In this document: positions 45,245 through 53,531 of the stretch, in pieces | Layout of the letters: each line of letters opens with the position of its first letter | How positions within the stretch are numbered: the first letter of the stretch is position 1 | Assembly (NCBI RefSeq): GCF_015354245.1 | Contig: NZ_JADKYZ010000002.1 | Location: 124,001-188,000 of the forward strand | Origin: Diaphorobacter caeni | GTDB taxonomy: Bacteria; Pseudomonadota; Gammaproteobacteria; Burkholderiales; Burkholderiaceae_C | Length of the DNA: 64,000 bases | Direction of reading: 5' to 3' | Program-made: the position numbers and the translations under genes | Notes under the pieces: model-generated | Databases searched by the model: none | What the model saw: only the letters and a program-made list of their open reading frames with translations | Told to the model about the DNA's origin: nothing

Positions 45245-46252
45245 ATGTCGAAAATCAAGCCATCTCCACTGCCCCCGGATACCGTCATCGGCGGATACCG
45301 AATCGTACGCCGCGTCGCCGCTGGCGGCTTCGGTGTCGTCTATCAGGCCGTTGGCGCAGACGACCAGACCGTCGCCGTCAAGGAATACCTGCCGTCGTCC
45401 CTCGCCTCGCGCGGGCCGGGAGAGCTGGCTCCGGTCGTCGCTCCCGAAAAGCTGTCGCTTTATCGCCTCGGTCTCAAGAGTTTTTTCGAAGAAGGCCGCT
45501 CGCTGGCCCAGATTTCGCACCCCTCCGTGGTGAGCGTGCTGAATTTCTTCCGTGAAAACGAGACCGTCTACATGGTGATGAACTACCTGGAAGGCGCAAC
45601 GCTGCAGGACTTCATCATCACCGCGCGCGATCAGAAGGCGCAGAAGATCTTCCGTGAATCGACCATCCGCTCGCTGTTCGACGAGGTGCTGCGCGGCCTG
45701 CGCATCGTGCACCAGCACAAGATGCTGCACCTGGACATCAAGCCCGCCAATATCTTCATCACCGATGATGACCGTGCCGTGATGATCGACTTCGGCGCCG
45801 CGCGCGAGGTGCTGTCCAAGGAAGGCAACTTCATCCGCCCGATGTACACGCCCGGCTTCGCCGCGCCCGAGATGTACCGCCGCGACGCGCAGATGGGCCC
45901 GTGGACCGACATCTACGCCATCGGCGCCTGCATCTACGCCTGCATGCACGGCTACCCGCCCACCGAGGCGACCCAGCGCTCGGACAAGGACCGCCTCACC
46001 GCCGCGCTCGCCAAGATGCGCGGCCTCTACTCGGACAACCTCATCGAGGTCGTCGAGTGGTGCATGGCGCTCGATCCGCTGTCGCGCCCTCAATCCGTGT
46101 TTGCGCTGCAAAAGGAATTGAGCCGCGAAGGCGAGCGCCGCTATACCAAACTCACGGTTGCAGAGAAAATGCGCCTGCAAATCGACACACTCGTGGCTGA
46201 TACACGCAACAACGTCCTCAAAGTAGGCAGCGGCCCAGGGAAAATCCAATGA
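45245..46252 (+). CDS. Hanks-type serine/threonine protein kinase
   Basis: A 335-residue cytoplasmic kinase without transmembrane or sensor domain. Glycine loop VAAGGFGVVYQA, the ATP-anchoring Lys in VAVKEYLP (about residue 46), catalytic loop LHLDIKPANIF (about 160-170) and DFGAAR (about 182-187) are present, followed by an APE-like AAPEMY. The catalytic loop reads HLD instead of HRD, so activation-loop phosphorylation may not be required. The stop overlaps the phosphatase gene by 4 bases (ATGA), so the two are a coupled pair. A C-terminal helix of about 50 residues follows the kinase fold. The substrate is unknown. Confidence 0.92.
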   Translation: MSKIKPSPLPPDTVIGGYRIVRRVAAGGFGVVYQAVGADDQTVAVKEYLPSSLASRGPGELAPVVAPEKLSLYRLGLKSFFEEGRSLAQISHPSVVSVLNFFRENETVYMVMNYLEGATLQDFIITARDQKAQKIFRESTIRSLFDEVLRGLRIVHQHKMLHLDIKPANIFITDDDRAVMIDFGAAREVLSKEGNFIRPMYTPGFAAPEMYRRDAQMGPWTDIYAIGACIYACMHGYPPTEATQRSDKDRLTAALAKMRGLYSDNLIEVVEWCMALDPLSRPQSVFALQKELSREGERRYTKLTVAEKMRLQIDTLVADTRNNVLKVGSGPGKIQ

Positions 46253-47169
46253 AATTCTCCGTCTTCCAGATCAGCCGCAAGGGTGGCCGTGAAAAGAATG
46301 AAGACCGCATGGGCTATTGCTACACGCGGGAATCCGGCCTGTTCGTATTGGCCGACGGCATGGGCGGTCACCCCGATGGCGAAGTGGCCGCGCAGATCGC
46401 CATCCAGACCGTCTCCGCCCTCTTCCAGCGCGAGGCCAAGCCCGCCTTGGCCGACGTACCCACGTTTCTGACCGCCGCGCTGCTCGCCGCGCACCACCAG
46501 ATCCTGCGCTACACCAGCGACAAGTCACTCGGCGACTCCCCGCGCACCACGCTCGTGGCCGCCGTGGTGCAGGACGGCCGCGCCCAGTGGATCCATTGCG
46601 GCGACTCGCGCCTGTACATGGTGCGCGACGGCCAGAAGGTCACCCGCACGCGGGACCATTCCTATCTCGAACTGCGCAACGCCTCGTTCCAGGGCCTCGA
46701 GAACATCAACCGCAACGTGCTGTTCACCTGCCTCGGCTCGCCGTCCAAGCCCGTGTACGACATCAGTGACCCGGTGAATCTGGAGCAGGGCGACCGTCTG
46801 CTGCTGTGCTCGGACGGTCTTTGGGGGGCTCTGGACGACGACAAGATCGCCAAGGAACTGGGCCGCAGCTCCGTTTCGGAAGCGGTGCCCAACCTCGTCG
46901 AGGAAGCCTTGCGCGAGGCCGGCAGCTCGAGCGACAACGTCACAGTGGTGGCGATGGAATGGGAGACGCCGGACCGGTTCGCTTCCACCATGGGCATCTC
47001 CACCGACAGCATCAGCGACGACGTGTTCGCCTCCACGATCCAGGCCGGGCTGATGGACAGCTCCGGCTTCCCCGACGAGATCGACGATCTCGACGACGAG
47101 GCCATCGAACGCTCGATTGCCGAGATCAACGAGGCCATTCGCCGCACCTCTGCGGCACGCAAAGCCTGA
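46249..47169 (+). CDS. PP2C-type protein phosphatase
   Basis: A 306-residue metal-dependent phosphatase and the likely reversal partner of the preceding kinase. [63 protein letters not shown] and [12 protein letters not shown] are the PP2C metal-binding and catalytic motifs in the right order. An acidic, Asp/Glu-rich C-terminal extension of about 60 residues ([14 protein letters not shown]) follows the fold. It is translationally coupled to the kinase and lies 19 bases before rph. Confidence 0.93.
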   Translation: MKFSVFQISRKGGREKNEDRMGYCYTRESGLFVLADGMGGHPDGEVAAQIAIQTVSALFQREAKPALADVPTFLTAALLAAHHQILRYTSDKSLGDSPRTTLVAAVVQDGRAQWIHCGDSRLYMVRDGQKVTRTRDHSYLELRNASFQGLENINRNVLFTCLGSPSKPVYDISDPVNLEQGDRLLLCSDGLWGALDDDKIAKELGRSSVSEAVPNLVEEALREAGSSSDNVTVVAMEWETPDRFASTMGISTDSISDDVFASTIQAGLMDSSGFPDEIDDLDDEAIERSIAEINEAIRRTSAARKA

Positions 47170-47188
47170 AAAGCGGACAATCGGAGGC

Positions 47189-47932
47189 ATGACGACCACT
47201 GCCTCCTCCTCCAGCGATTTCGCCCGCATCGGCCGCGCCAACGACGCGCTGCGCCCCGTGCGCATCACCCGCAACTACACCATGCATGCGGAAGGCTCGG
47301 TGCTCATCGAGTTCGGCAACACCAAGGTGCTGTGCACCGCGTCGGTCGAAGAACGCGTGCCGCCGCACAAGCGCGGCAGCGGCGAAGGCTGGCTGACGGC
47401 CGAATACGGCATGCTGCCGCGCGCCACGCATTCGCGCTCCGACCGCGAAGCCGCCAAGGGCAAGCAGACCGGCCGCACGCAGGAAATCCAGCGCCTCATC
47501 GGCCGCAGCCTGCGCGCCGCATTTGACCTCGCCAAGCTTGGCGAGCGCACCATCCAGCTCGACTGCGACGTGATCCAGGCCGACGGCGGCACCCGCACGG
47601 CCGCCATCACCGGCGCATGGGTGGCGGCGCATGACGCGGTCACCCACCTGCTTGCATCCGGCAAGCTCACCGAATCTCCGATCATCGCGGAGATCGCAGC
47701 GATCTCGGTCGGCATCGTGGGCACCCAGCCCATGCTCGATCTCGAGTACCGCGAAGATGTCGCCTGCGACACCGACATGAACGTCGTGATGACCGGCGCA
47801 GGCCACTTCATCGAAGTGCAGGGCACAGCGGAAGGCGCAGCCTTCTCCCGCAAGGAGATGGACCAGTTGCTCAACCTTGCGGAAAAAGGCATCGGCGAGC
47901 TCATCGTGATGCAAAAACAGTCCCTGAAATAA
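47189..47932 (+). CDS. rph: Ribonuclease PH
   Basis: A 247-residue phosphorolytic 3'-5' exoribonuclease trimming tRNA 3' ends. Family segments: [77 protein letters not shown] and [18 protein letters not shown]. The GGAGG just before the ATG is closer than usual, but no better in-frame start precedes the conserved region at the family length. Confidence 0.96.
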   Translation: MTTTASSSSDFARIGRANDALRPVRITRNYTMHAEGSVLIEFGNTKVLCTASVEERVPPHKRGSGEGWLTAEYGMLPRATHSRSDREAAKGKQTGRTQEIQRLIGRSLRAAFDLAKLGERTIQLDCDVIQADGGTRTAAITGAWVAAHDAVTHLLASGKLTESPIIAEIAAISVGIVGTQPMLDLEYREDVACDTDMNVVMTGAGHFIEVQGTAEGAAFSRKEMDQLLNLAEKGIGELIVMQKQSLK

Positions 47933-48085
47933 AGGCTTCCACAGCCCCCAAGGTCTCGGAACAAACACCACAACGCCAAGACGCCCTTCAGACGCGACGC
48001 AAAGCCGCAGACAGTATGCTCATGCGGCAAGGCTTCGCAACAAAGTATGAAGGGCTGTATTGGCACCTCAAAACGAATGCCCCAT

Positions 48086-48103
48086 CGAAGCCGCAAGGCT
48101 TCG
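48086..48103 (+). promoter_or_regulatory. Hairpin with GNRA tetraloop before rdgB
   Basis: CGAAGCC-GCAA-GGCTTCG, a perfect 7-bp stem with a GNRA-type tetraloop, ends 18 bases before the rdgB ATG. A partial copy of CGCAAGGCTTCG occurs about 70 bases earlier (48028-48040, GGCAAGGCTTCGC). Confidence 0.4.
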
Positions 48104-48121
48104 TACCGACCAAAAACAAAG

Positions 48122-48721
48122 ATGAAAATCGTTCTCGCATCCAACAACAAGGGAAAGCTGGTGGAACTGCAAAGCATGCTCGAGCCGCTCGGCGTCGAGC
48201 TGATCGCGCAATCCGAGCTCTTCACCGGCGAAGCCGAAGAGCCCTACGACACGTTCGTTGAAAACGCCCTCACCAAGGCCCGCTTTGCCGCGGAAAGAAC
48301 GGGGCTGCCCGCCATCGCCGACGATGCCGGCATGTGCGTGGAGGCCTTCGGCGGCCTGCCCGGCGTGCAGACCGCGTACTACTGCACGCAGTTCGGCTAT
48401 GAAAAAAGCGACGCCAACAACGTGCGCGCCCTGCTTGAGCAGATGGAGAACATCGACAACCGCCGCGCCGCCATGGTGAGCACGCTGGTCGCCATCCGCA
48501 GCGCCAAGGACCCCGAACCCTTGATCGCCGTGGGCCGCGTGCGCGGCGAGATCCTGCGCGAGCCCAAGGGCACGAACGGCTTCGGTTTCGACCCGATCAT
48601 GTTCATCCCCGAACTCGGCCACACCTTCGCCCAGCTTCCTCCAGTCGTGAAGAACTCCTACAGCCACCGTGGACGCTCCACGCAGCGTCTGCTCGACATG
48701 CTGCGCGAAAACTGGTTCTGA
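48122..48721 (+). CDS. rdgB: XTP/dITP diphosphatase (RdgB/HAM1)
   Basis: A 199-residue nucleotide-pool sanitiser that hydrolyses deaminated purine nucleoside triphosphates such as dITP and XTP to monophosphates. MKIVLASNNKGKLVEL with the substrate-binding SNN-K, FVENALTKARFAA, ADDAGMCVEAFGGLPGV, EPKGTNGFGFDPIM and NSYSHRGRS are family motifs. The frame extends upstream, but the start chosen is the conserved MKIVLAS. It lies between rph and hemW. Confidence 0.96.
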   Translation: MKIVLASNNKGKLVELQSMLEPLGVELIAQSELFTGEAEEPYDTFVENALTKARFAAERTGLPAIADDAGMCVEAFGGLPGVQTAYYCTQFGYEKSDANNVRALLEQMENIDNRRAAMVSTLVAIRSAKDPEPLIAVGRVRGEILREPKGTNGFGFDPIMFIPELGHTFAQLPPVVKNSYSHRGRSTQRLLDMLRENWF

Positions 48722-48748
48722 TCGATCGGAAAAGAAGGTCGCAAGCCC

Positions 48749-50002
48749 ATGAGCATCCCCATCGTTTCCGCGGACAAGGCCAACGCTCCCGTCACGGGCA
48801 AGCCGCTGCGTTCCATCATGGACTACATGCGCCCCGGCGTGCTGCAGCTCACCAGCCTGCCGCCGCTGTCGCTCTACATCCATCTGCCGTGGTGCCTGAA
48901 AAAGTGTCCCTACTGTGATTTCAACTCGCATGAAGCACAACGCGGCGGAGGTGGCGCCCACGACGAAAAGCGCTACCTCGCCGCGCTGATGGCCGATCTC
49001 GAGGCCGCGCTGCCGTTGATCTGGGGCCGCTCGGTCCACAGCATCTTCATCGGCGGCGGCACGCCGAGCCTGTTTTCTCCCGAATCCTTCGACCAGCTGC
49101 TCAGCGACGTGCGGGCGCGCCTGCGTCTCGAGGCCGACTGCGAGATCACGATGGAAGCCAACCCCGGCACCTTCGAGAAAGACCGCTTTCGGGCCTACCG
49201 CGCGGCGGGCGTCACCCGACTGTCCATCGGCGTGCAGAGCTTTGACGACCGCTTTCTCAAGGCGCTCGGCCGCGTGCATGACGGCGCGCAGGCGCTCGCC
49301 GCCGTCGAGGAGGCAGCGCACGCGTTCGAGACGTTCAATCTCGACATCATGTATGCCCTGCCCGGCCAGACCCCGCTCGACCTCGAGCGCGACCTGCAGA
49401 CCGCGCTGTCGTTCGCGCCGCCGCACCTGTCGGTCTATCACCTGACCATCGAGCCGAACACCTACTTCGCCAAGTTTCCGCCCACAGTGCCCGACGAAGA
49501 CACGGCCTATGACATGCTCGACCGCATCACCGAACTGACCGGTGAAAGAGGCATGCGCCGCTACGAAATATCGGCCTATGCACGCGCCAACCACGAGTGC
49601 TGGCACAACACCAACTACTGGGAATTCGGAGACTATCTGGGCATCGGCGCAGGCGCGCACAGCAAGCTCAGCTTCGCCCATCGCGTGGTGCGACAGGTGC
49701 GCCTGCGCGATCCCGAGCGCTACATGGAAGGCGCGCTAGCGGGCCTCGCCGTCGCGCAGGACGACGATGTGCGGCGCGCGGATCTGCCGTTTGAATACAT
49801 GCTCAACGCACTGCGCCTGCGCGATGGTTTTTCGCTGCAGGACTACATGGACCGTACCGGCACGCCGCTGTCGACGATCGACGCGGGACTGAAGGAAGCT
49901 GAGGCCAAGGGCCTCATCACGCGCAGTGGCCTGAAGATCCAGCCCACCGAGCGCGGCTTCGATTTTCTGAGCGATCTTCAATCCCTCTTCCTGGCCGCCT
50001 GA
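48749..50002 (+). CDS. hemW: Radical SAM heme chaperone HemW
   Basis: A 417-residue radical SAM protein related to HemN. SLYIHLPWCLKKCPYCDFNSH carries the C-x3-C-x2-C cluster motif (Cys near residues 49, 53 and 56). FIGGGTPSLF, EANPGTFE and SIGVQSFDDRFLKALGRVHD follow, as in HemW rather than HemN. Family members bind heme and insert it into acceptor proteins. An AAGAAGG ribosome-binding site precedes the ATG by 10 bases. It is the last gene before the convergent I78 inhibitor gene. Confidence 0.93.
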   Translation: MSIPIVSADKANAPVTGKPLRSIMDYMRPGVLQLTSLPPLSLYIHLPWCLKKCPYCDFNSHEAQRGGGGAHDEKRYLAALMADLEAALPLIWGRSVHSIFIGGGTPSLFSPESFDQLLSDVRARLRLEADCEITMEANPGTFEKDRFRAYRAAGVTRLSIGVQSFDDRFLKALGRVHDGAQALAAVEEAAHAFETFNLDIMYALPGQTPLDLERDLQTALSFAPPHLSVYHLTIEPNTYFAKFPPTVPDEDTAYDMLDRITELTGERGMRRYEISAYARANHECWHNTNYWEFGDYLGIGAGAHSKLSFAHRVVRQVRLRDPERYMEGALAGLAVAQDDDVRRADLPFEYMLNALRLRDGFSLQDYMDRTGTPLSTIDAGLKEAEAKGLITRSGLKIQPTERGFDFLSDLQSLFLAA

Positions 50003-50038
50003 GCCAGCGTTTCATCTGCCGCGCAAAGCTCAGTGCCG

Positions 50039-50404
50039 TCAGCCGCAACGTGCGGCGATGATCTTTCCGCCGGCATCGAGTTCGAGGTTCAGGCGCTGCC
50101 GGTCGAACTCCTTGGTCACCATCTGCCCCGGCCGCAGCACGCGCGCCATGCGGGCACCGGCACGCACGCGCGCACTCTCTGTCACGCTCGGCGTGGGCAT
50201 CTTGCCCACCGCCCATTGCGCCGGCGGTGCGTTGCAGATGTCGCCGGGCGGCGCTGTCGTCTTGCCGATGGGCTCGGTCGGTGCGGGTGGAGGCGGTGGT
50301 GGTGCAGGTGTGCTGCTGCCCGGCCCCTGCGGCGACACTGTCTGGCACCCCGCCAAGAGCAACGCCACGCCCAGCGACAACAAACCCGATGAAAGCGCTC
50401 GCAT
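50039..50404 (-). CDS. Lipoprotein with peptidase inhibitor I78-like domain
   Basis: A 121-residue outer-envelope lipoprotein. The signal peptide ends at lipobox LLAGC (Cys at about residue 20). A linker with a run of prolines (PAPPPPPPAP) follows, then residues about 74-121: RVRAGARMARVLRPGQMVTKEFDRQRLNLELDAGGKIIAARCG. That matches the I78 inhibitor family pattern (arg-x-x-x-PG-x-x-VT-x-(D/E)-x-x-x-RLN-x-x-x-D-x-x-G-x-I-x-x-x-x-CG). A role in protecting periplasmic or surface proteins from proteases is inferred from the family. It is convergent with hemW. Confidence 0.78.
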   Translation of the reverse strand: MRALSSGLLSLGVALLLAGCQTVSPQGPGSSTPAPPPPPPAPTEPIGKTTAPPGDICNAPPAQWAVGKMPTPSVTESARVRAGARMARVLRPGQMVTKEFDRQRLNLELDAGGKIIAARCG

Positions 50405-50519
50405 CAACCACCGTCCTTCCAGTCAAAACACATGCCCTCACCTTACCCCAAACCGAGCGTGAGGTCGCAATCAACGGTAACGAGGCGCTATTCAGCGTCC
50501 GAACTGTCACGGCATGAAA

Positions 50520-51932
50520 TCACCGCATGACGAACAGCTCGCGATGCAGTCGCCAGCGCCCCGCGCCGATGCGCCCGCAGGCGTCCTTGAGCACCGTACC
50601 CAACGCCGCCGGTCCACAGAACCAAATGTCGATTCCGCGCGCGCCCTGTTGCGCCAGCAACTCGGGCACAAAGAAATCTCCGGCGGCCGCATCATGCACG
50701 CTCAGATGCACCGCAGGCACCGCCTGCTCACACAGTTGCCGCAAGCGCATGAGCAATGCATCCCTCGCCGCATCGCGCGTGCAGTAGTGCATCTGCACAT
50801 CGCCCGCGTCGGGGACGCGTGAAGTGCCATCCGGCATCGGCTGACGCGCTTCAAGAAATGCCAGAAACGGCGTGATGCCCACACCACCCGCTATCCATAC
50901 TTGATCGCGCCCCACCTTGCCCTTGGCGTCAAACCGCCCATAAGGTCCTTCGATCTGCACGCACTGCCCCACACGCAGCAAGGCCGCAAGCGCCGATGTG
51001 CAGTCCCCCAGCGGTTTGATCACGAAGCGCAGCAACGGCTCGCCACGCGCGCTGAGTCCCAGTGCCATGGGCGCACTGGCGATGGTGAAAGGATGGGCGC
51101 CCTCTGCGCGGTCAAAGCTCAGAAACGCGAACTGCCCGGGACGAAATCCGCGCCAGTCCCGAGGCATGGCGCAGACCAATTCAAAAGGTTGCCTACCGTC
51201 ATCCCCATCGGCCATTGTCACGCGCTCGATCCGCGCATCGACTATGCGCGAACGGCCGATGCGCCCCATCAGCGAAACGCAAGCCGCCACGCCACCCACG
51301 GTGAACATCAATGCGACCCATACACCAAGCGGCCCGAGCCAGAATCGCGCAGGCATCAGCACGACGGAGTGACACACCAGCGCGAGATAGATCAGCGGCA
51401 TGGCGCGATGCGTCCAGCGCCAGCGCCGGTAATTGAGCAATTGCTGGCACAACGTCACCAGCAGCAGCCCGAGCAGAATGTAGAACGCGATCTCACCGAT
51501 GTCCTTGGCAGGAGAACGCAGTGCGCCAGCCCATGCGAGCATCGCCTCACGAGCGGGACGGCCCGCGCTGCCCCAGACCTCCTTGATCCAGCCTCCAGAC
51601 TCCTTGGCGAGCCAATGCGCAATGGCCGTGCCGCCCGCGCCGATGCCCGCCCATTTGTGCAGGCGGTAGACCTGATCCATGCCACCCACCACACGCTCCA
51701 TCCACGGCTGGCGCAGCGCGAGCAGCATGCACAGCGACATGAGCCCCACCGACAGCAGACCGCTCAGATACAGCGCATGCTGCCTGAGCGCCCACGCCCC
51801 GGAAGCCGCGCCGTCGGCATCAACGAGGGGAAAGATGCGCCAGCCCGGCGGCGAGACAGCCACCCACAATGCCGTGATGACCGCGAGAAACGCTCCCAGC
51901 ACCCAGTGCTTTTCGATGTGAAACCTGCGCAT
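50520..51932 (-). CDS. Ferric reductase-like flavocytochrome with FAD/NAD domain
   Basis: A 470-residue membrane oxidoreductase. The N-terminal part has about six helices with paired His residues (HKWAGIGAGGTAIAHWLAK and YLALVCHSVVLMP) that fit the heme-binding ferric_reduct domain. The C-terminal half has RPGQFAFLSF and HPFTIASAP for FAD, GPYGRF and WIAGGVGITPFLAFLE for NAD(P)H, and a terminal WFCGPAALG. Electrons should pass from NAD(P)H through FAD and heme across the membrane. The acceptor is unknown. The PepSY gene follows upstream on the same strand, 33 bases away, and is probably co-transcribed. Confidence 0.88.
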   Translation of the reverse strand: MRRFHIEKHWVLGAFLAVITALWVAVSPPGWRIFPLVDADGAASGAWALRQHALYLSGLLSVGLMSLCMLLALRQPWMERVVGGMDQVYRLHKWAGIGAGGTAIAHWLAKESGGWIKEVWGSAGRPAREAMLAWAGALRSPAKDIGEIAFYILLGLLLVTLCQQLLNYRRWRWTHRAMPLIYLALVCHSVVLMPARFWLGPLGVWVALMFTVGGVAACVSLMGRIGRSRIVDARIERVTMADGDDGRQPFELVCAMPRDWRGFRPGQFAFLSFDRAEGAHPFTIASAPMALGLSARGEPLLRFVIKPLGDCTSALAALLRVGQCVQIEGPYGRFDAKGKVGRDQVWIAGGVGITPFLAFLEARQPMPDGTSRVPDAGDVQMHYCTRDAARDALLMRLRQLCEQAVPAVHLSVHDAAAGDFFVPELLAQQGARGIDIWFCGPAALGTVLKDACGRIGAGRWRLHRELFVMR

Positions 51933-51965
51933 TGTTTCTTCCCCTTCGTCTTGGCTTGCAGAGGA

Positions 51966-52313
51966 TCAGCGGTGCAGCTTGGCGTGTTCGATGGCGCCGG
52001 ATGTCGCGTTCACATAGAGCTTCATCCGTTGGCCCTGCGCGTTGCTGGCCTTGGCCTCGTAGCGTCCGTCATCCCATTCGATCTCGCGGATGTCCCGGTA
52101 TCCGGCAGCTTCGATGCGGTCATAAATCTGGCGCAGATTCAAAGCGGGCGCGGCCGAGGTCGCTCCCGTTGCGGCTGGCGCCGCGGCAGGTGCTGCGTTG
52201 CCCTGGGCCACCGCGAGCGAGGCGGCGCCGCCTATCGAGAGCGCCAGTGCCAGCGGAGCCGCAACGCGGGTGAAGGTCTTGTGTGCGGCAGCAAAACGAG
52301 ATGTGTACGACAT
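51966..52313 (-). CDS. Exported PepSY-domain protein
   Basis: A 115-residue periplasmic protein. The signal peptide has an Ala/Leu-rich core and probably ends after AVAQG near residue 36, followed by an Ala/Pro-rich spacer. Residues 59-115 form a PepSY domain: LRQIYDRIEAAGYRDIREIEWDDGRYEAKASNAQGQRMKLYVNATSGAIEH. The AAGGAG site precedes the ATG. It is the first gene of the unit with the flavocytochrome and is divergent from the second PepSY gene and the two-component system. The ligand and role are unknown. Confidence 0.85.
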   Translation of the reverse strand: MSYTSRFAAAHKTFTRVAAPLALALSIGGAASLAVAQGNAAPAAAPAATGATSAAPALNLRQIYDRIEAAGYRDIREIEWDDGRYEAKASNAQGQRMKLYVNATSGAIEHAKLHR

Positions 52314-52427
52314 GAAAAGCTCCTTGATGAACGATGGTGGAAAATGTTCGACACGTCCTTGTTCCTGTCCAATTCCGTGTCTGACTGCATTGTTGAAAAC
52401 CATGCGTGAAAGCAAACTGAACCGGCC

Positions 52428-52461
52428 GTTCATCCGTGGTTCATCTTCGATTCGATATAAA
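52428..52461 (+). promoter_or_regulatory. Direct repeats and -10 box upstream of the PepSY/two-component operon
   Basis: GTTCATC at 52428-52434 is repeated at 52439-52445, an 11-base period typical for OmpR-family binding sites. They lie just ahead of TATAAA (52456-52461), where the -35 box would be, so an activator bound there could recruit polymerase. The response regulator encoded downstream is the natural candidate. Confidence 0.45.
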
Positions 52462-52494
52462 CAACCATCCCTCTGAACGCTCGCACGAATCCCA

Positions 52495-52860
52495 ATGCCC
52501 AACCCCACCCTCACAACCTCCTGGCGCAGCCGCCTGCTTTCCGCATTCGGACTTGCTGCGCTGGCGTTCGGCCTGTGGTCGTTCGTGGGTGATCCATCCG
52601 GCATGCCGCAGGCCAGTGAGAGCGATCACGAGATGGCGCGCCGCGCGCTGAGCGAGGGCAAGGTGCTGCCGCTGCGCACCGTGCTCGCGCAGGTGGAGCG
52701 CGACTTTCAGGGGCAGGTGCTTGAGGTCGAGCTAGATCGTGAAGACGGCTTGTTCGTCTACGAAATCAAGCTGCTGCGGCCAGACGGCCAACTCATGAAG
52801 CTCGAAGTCGACGCGGCAAGCGGCCGGGTCATCAAGGCCAAGCGGAAAGGCAAGCACTGA
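52495..52860 (+). CDS. Membrane-anchored PepSY-domain protein
   Basis: A 121-residue protein with an N-terminal hydrophobic segment (about residues 14-32) that acts as a signal anchor or cleavable signal. The rest is a PepSY domain: LPLRTVLAQVERDFQGQVLEVELDREDGLFVYEIKLLRPDGQLMKLEVDAASGRVIKAKRKGK. PepSY proteins in such operons often modulate sensor kinases; that role here is inference from the overlap with the response regulator gene. The stop and next start share bases (TGATG), a translational coupling signal. Confidence 0.85.
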   Translation: MPNPTLTTSWRSRLLSAFGLAALAFGLWSFVGDPSGMPQASESDHEMARRALSEGKVLPLRTVLAQVERDFQGQVLEVELDREDGLFVYEIKLLRPDGQLMKLEVDAASGRVIKAKRKGKH

Positions 52861-53531
52861 TGCGCATTCTGGTCGTCGAAGACGAGCCCACGCTGCAGGC
52901 GCAACTGGTGCGCGCGCTCGAAGCCGCCAACCACACCGTCGAGACCGCGAGCGACGGCGCAGCGGCTCAATACCTCGGCGAGGTCGAAGATTTCGACGCT
53001 GCGATTCTCGATCTGGGCCTGCCCGTGGTCGATGGTCTCACCGTGCTGCGCGCCTGGCGCGCTGCGGGGCGCAGCATGCCGGTGATGATTCTCACGGCGC
53101 GCGGCGCTTGGCACGAGAAGGTCGCGGGCATGGATGCGGGTGCGGATGACTACCTTGCCAAGCCCTTTCACATGGAAGAACTGCTTGCGCGCCTGCGCGC
53201 CCTGCTGCGGCGGCTGGGCAGCCAGTCCAGCGCCGAATGGCAATGCGGCCCGATCCGGCTCGACACGCGGCAGGCCCGTGTGCTCGTCGATGGTCAGGCG
53301 CTCGTCGTCACCAGCCACGAATTCAAGATTCTTTCGCTGCTGATGCAGCGCGTGGGCGAGGTGTTCTCCCGCACCGAACTCTCCGAGCACATCTACCCGC
53401 AGGACAGCGACCGCGACTCCAACACCATCGAGGTCTTCATCGGCCGACTGCGCAAAAAGCTCCCGCCCGGCAGCATCGAAACCGTGCGCGGTCTCGGCTA
53501 CCGCCTCGTCGATCCGCACACCAGGTCATGA
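52860..53531 (+). CDS. OmpR-family response regulator
   Basis: A 223-residue DNA-binding regulator. The receiver domain has the acidic pocket VEDEP, the phospho-acceptor Asp in ILDLGLPVVDGL and the Lys in DDYLAKPF. The winged-helix domain ends with SHEFKILSLLMQR, SRTELSEHIY, RDSNTIEVFIGRLRKKL and VRGLGYRL, the recognition helix and wing of OmpR/PhoB. It overlaps the sensor kinase gene by 4 bases. It probably controls the direct repeats upstream of this operon and the divergent flavocytochrome unit, an inference. Confidence 0.96.
   Translation: MRILVVEDEPTLQAQLVRALEAANHTVETASDGAAAQYLGEVEDFDAAILDLGLPVVDGLTVLRAWRAAGRSMPVMILTARGAWHEKVAGMDAGADDYLAKPFHMEELLARLRALLRRLGSQSSAEWQCGPIRLDTRQARVLVDGQALVVTSHEFKILSLLMQRVGEVFSRTELSEHIYPQDSDRDSNTIEVFIGRLRKKLPPGSIETVRGLGYRLVDPHTRS

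Noticed and set aside
48016-48261. Short frame overlapping the rdgB start
   Set aside because: It uses a different frame over the conserved RdgB N-terminus.
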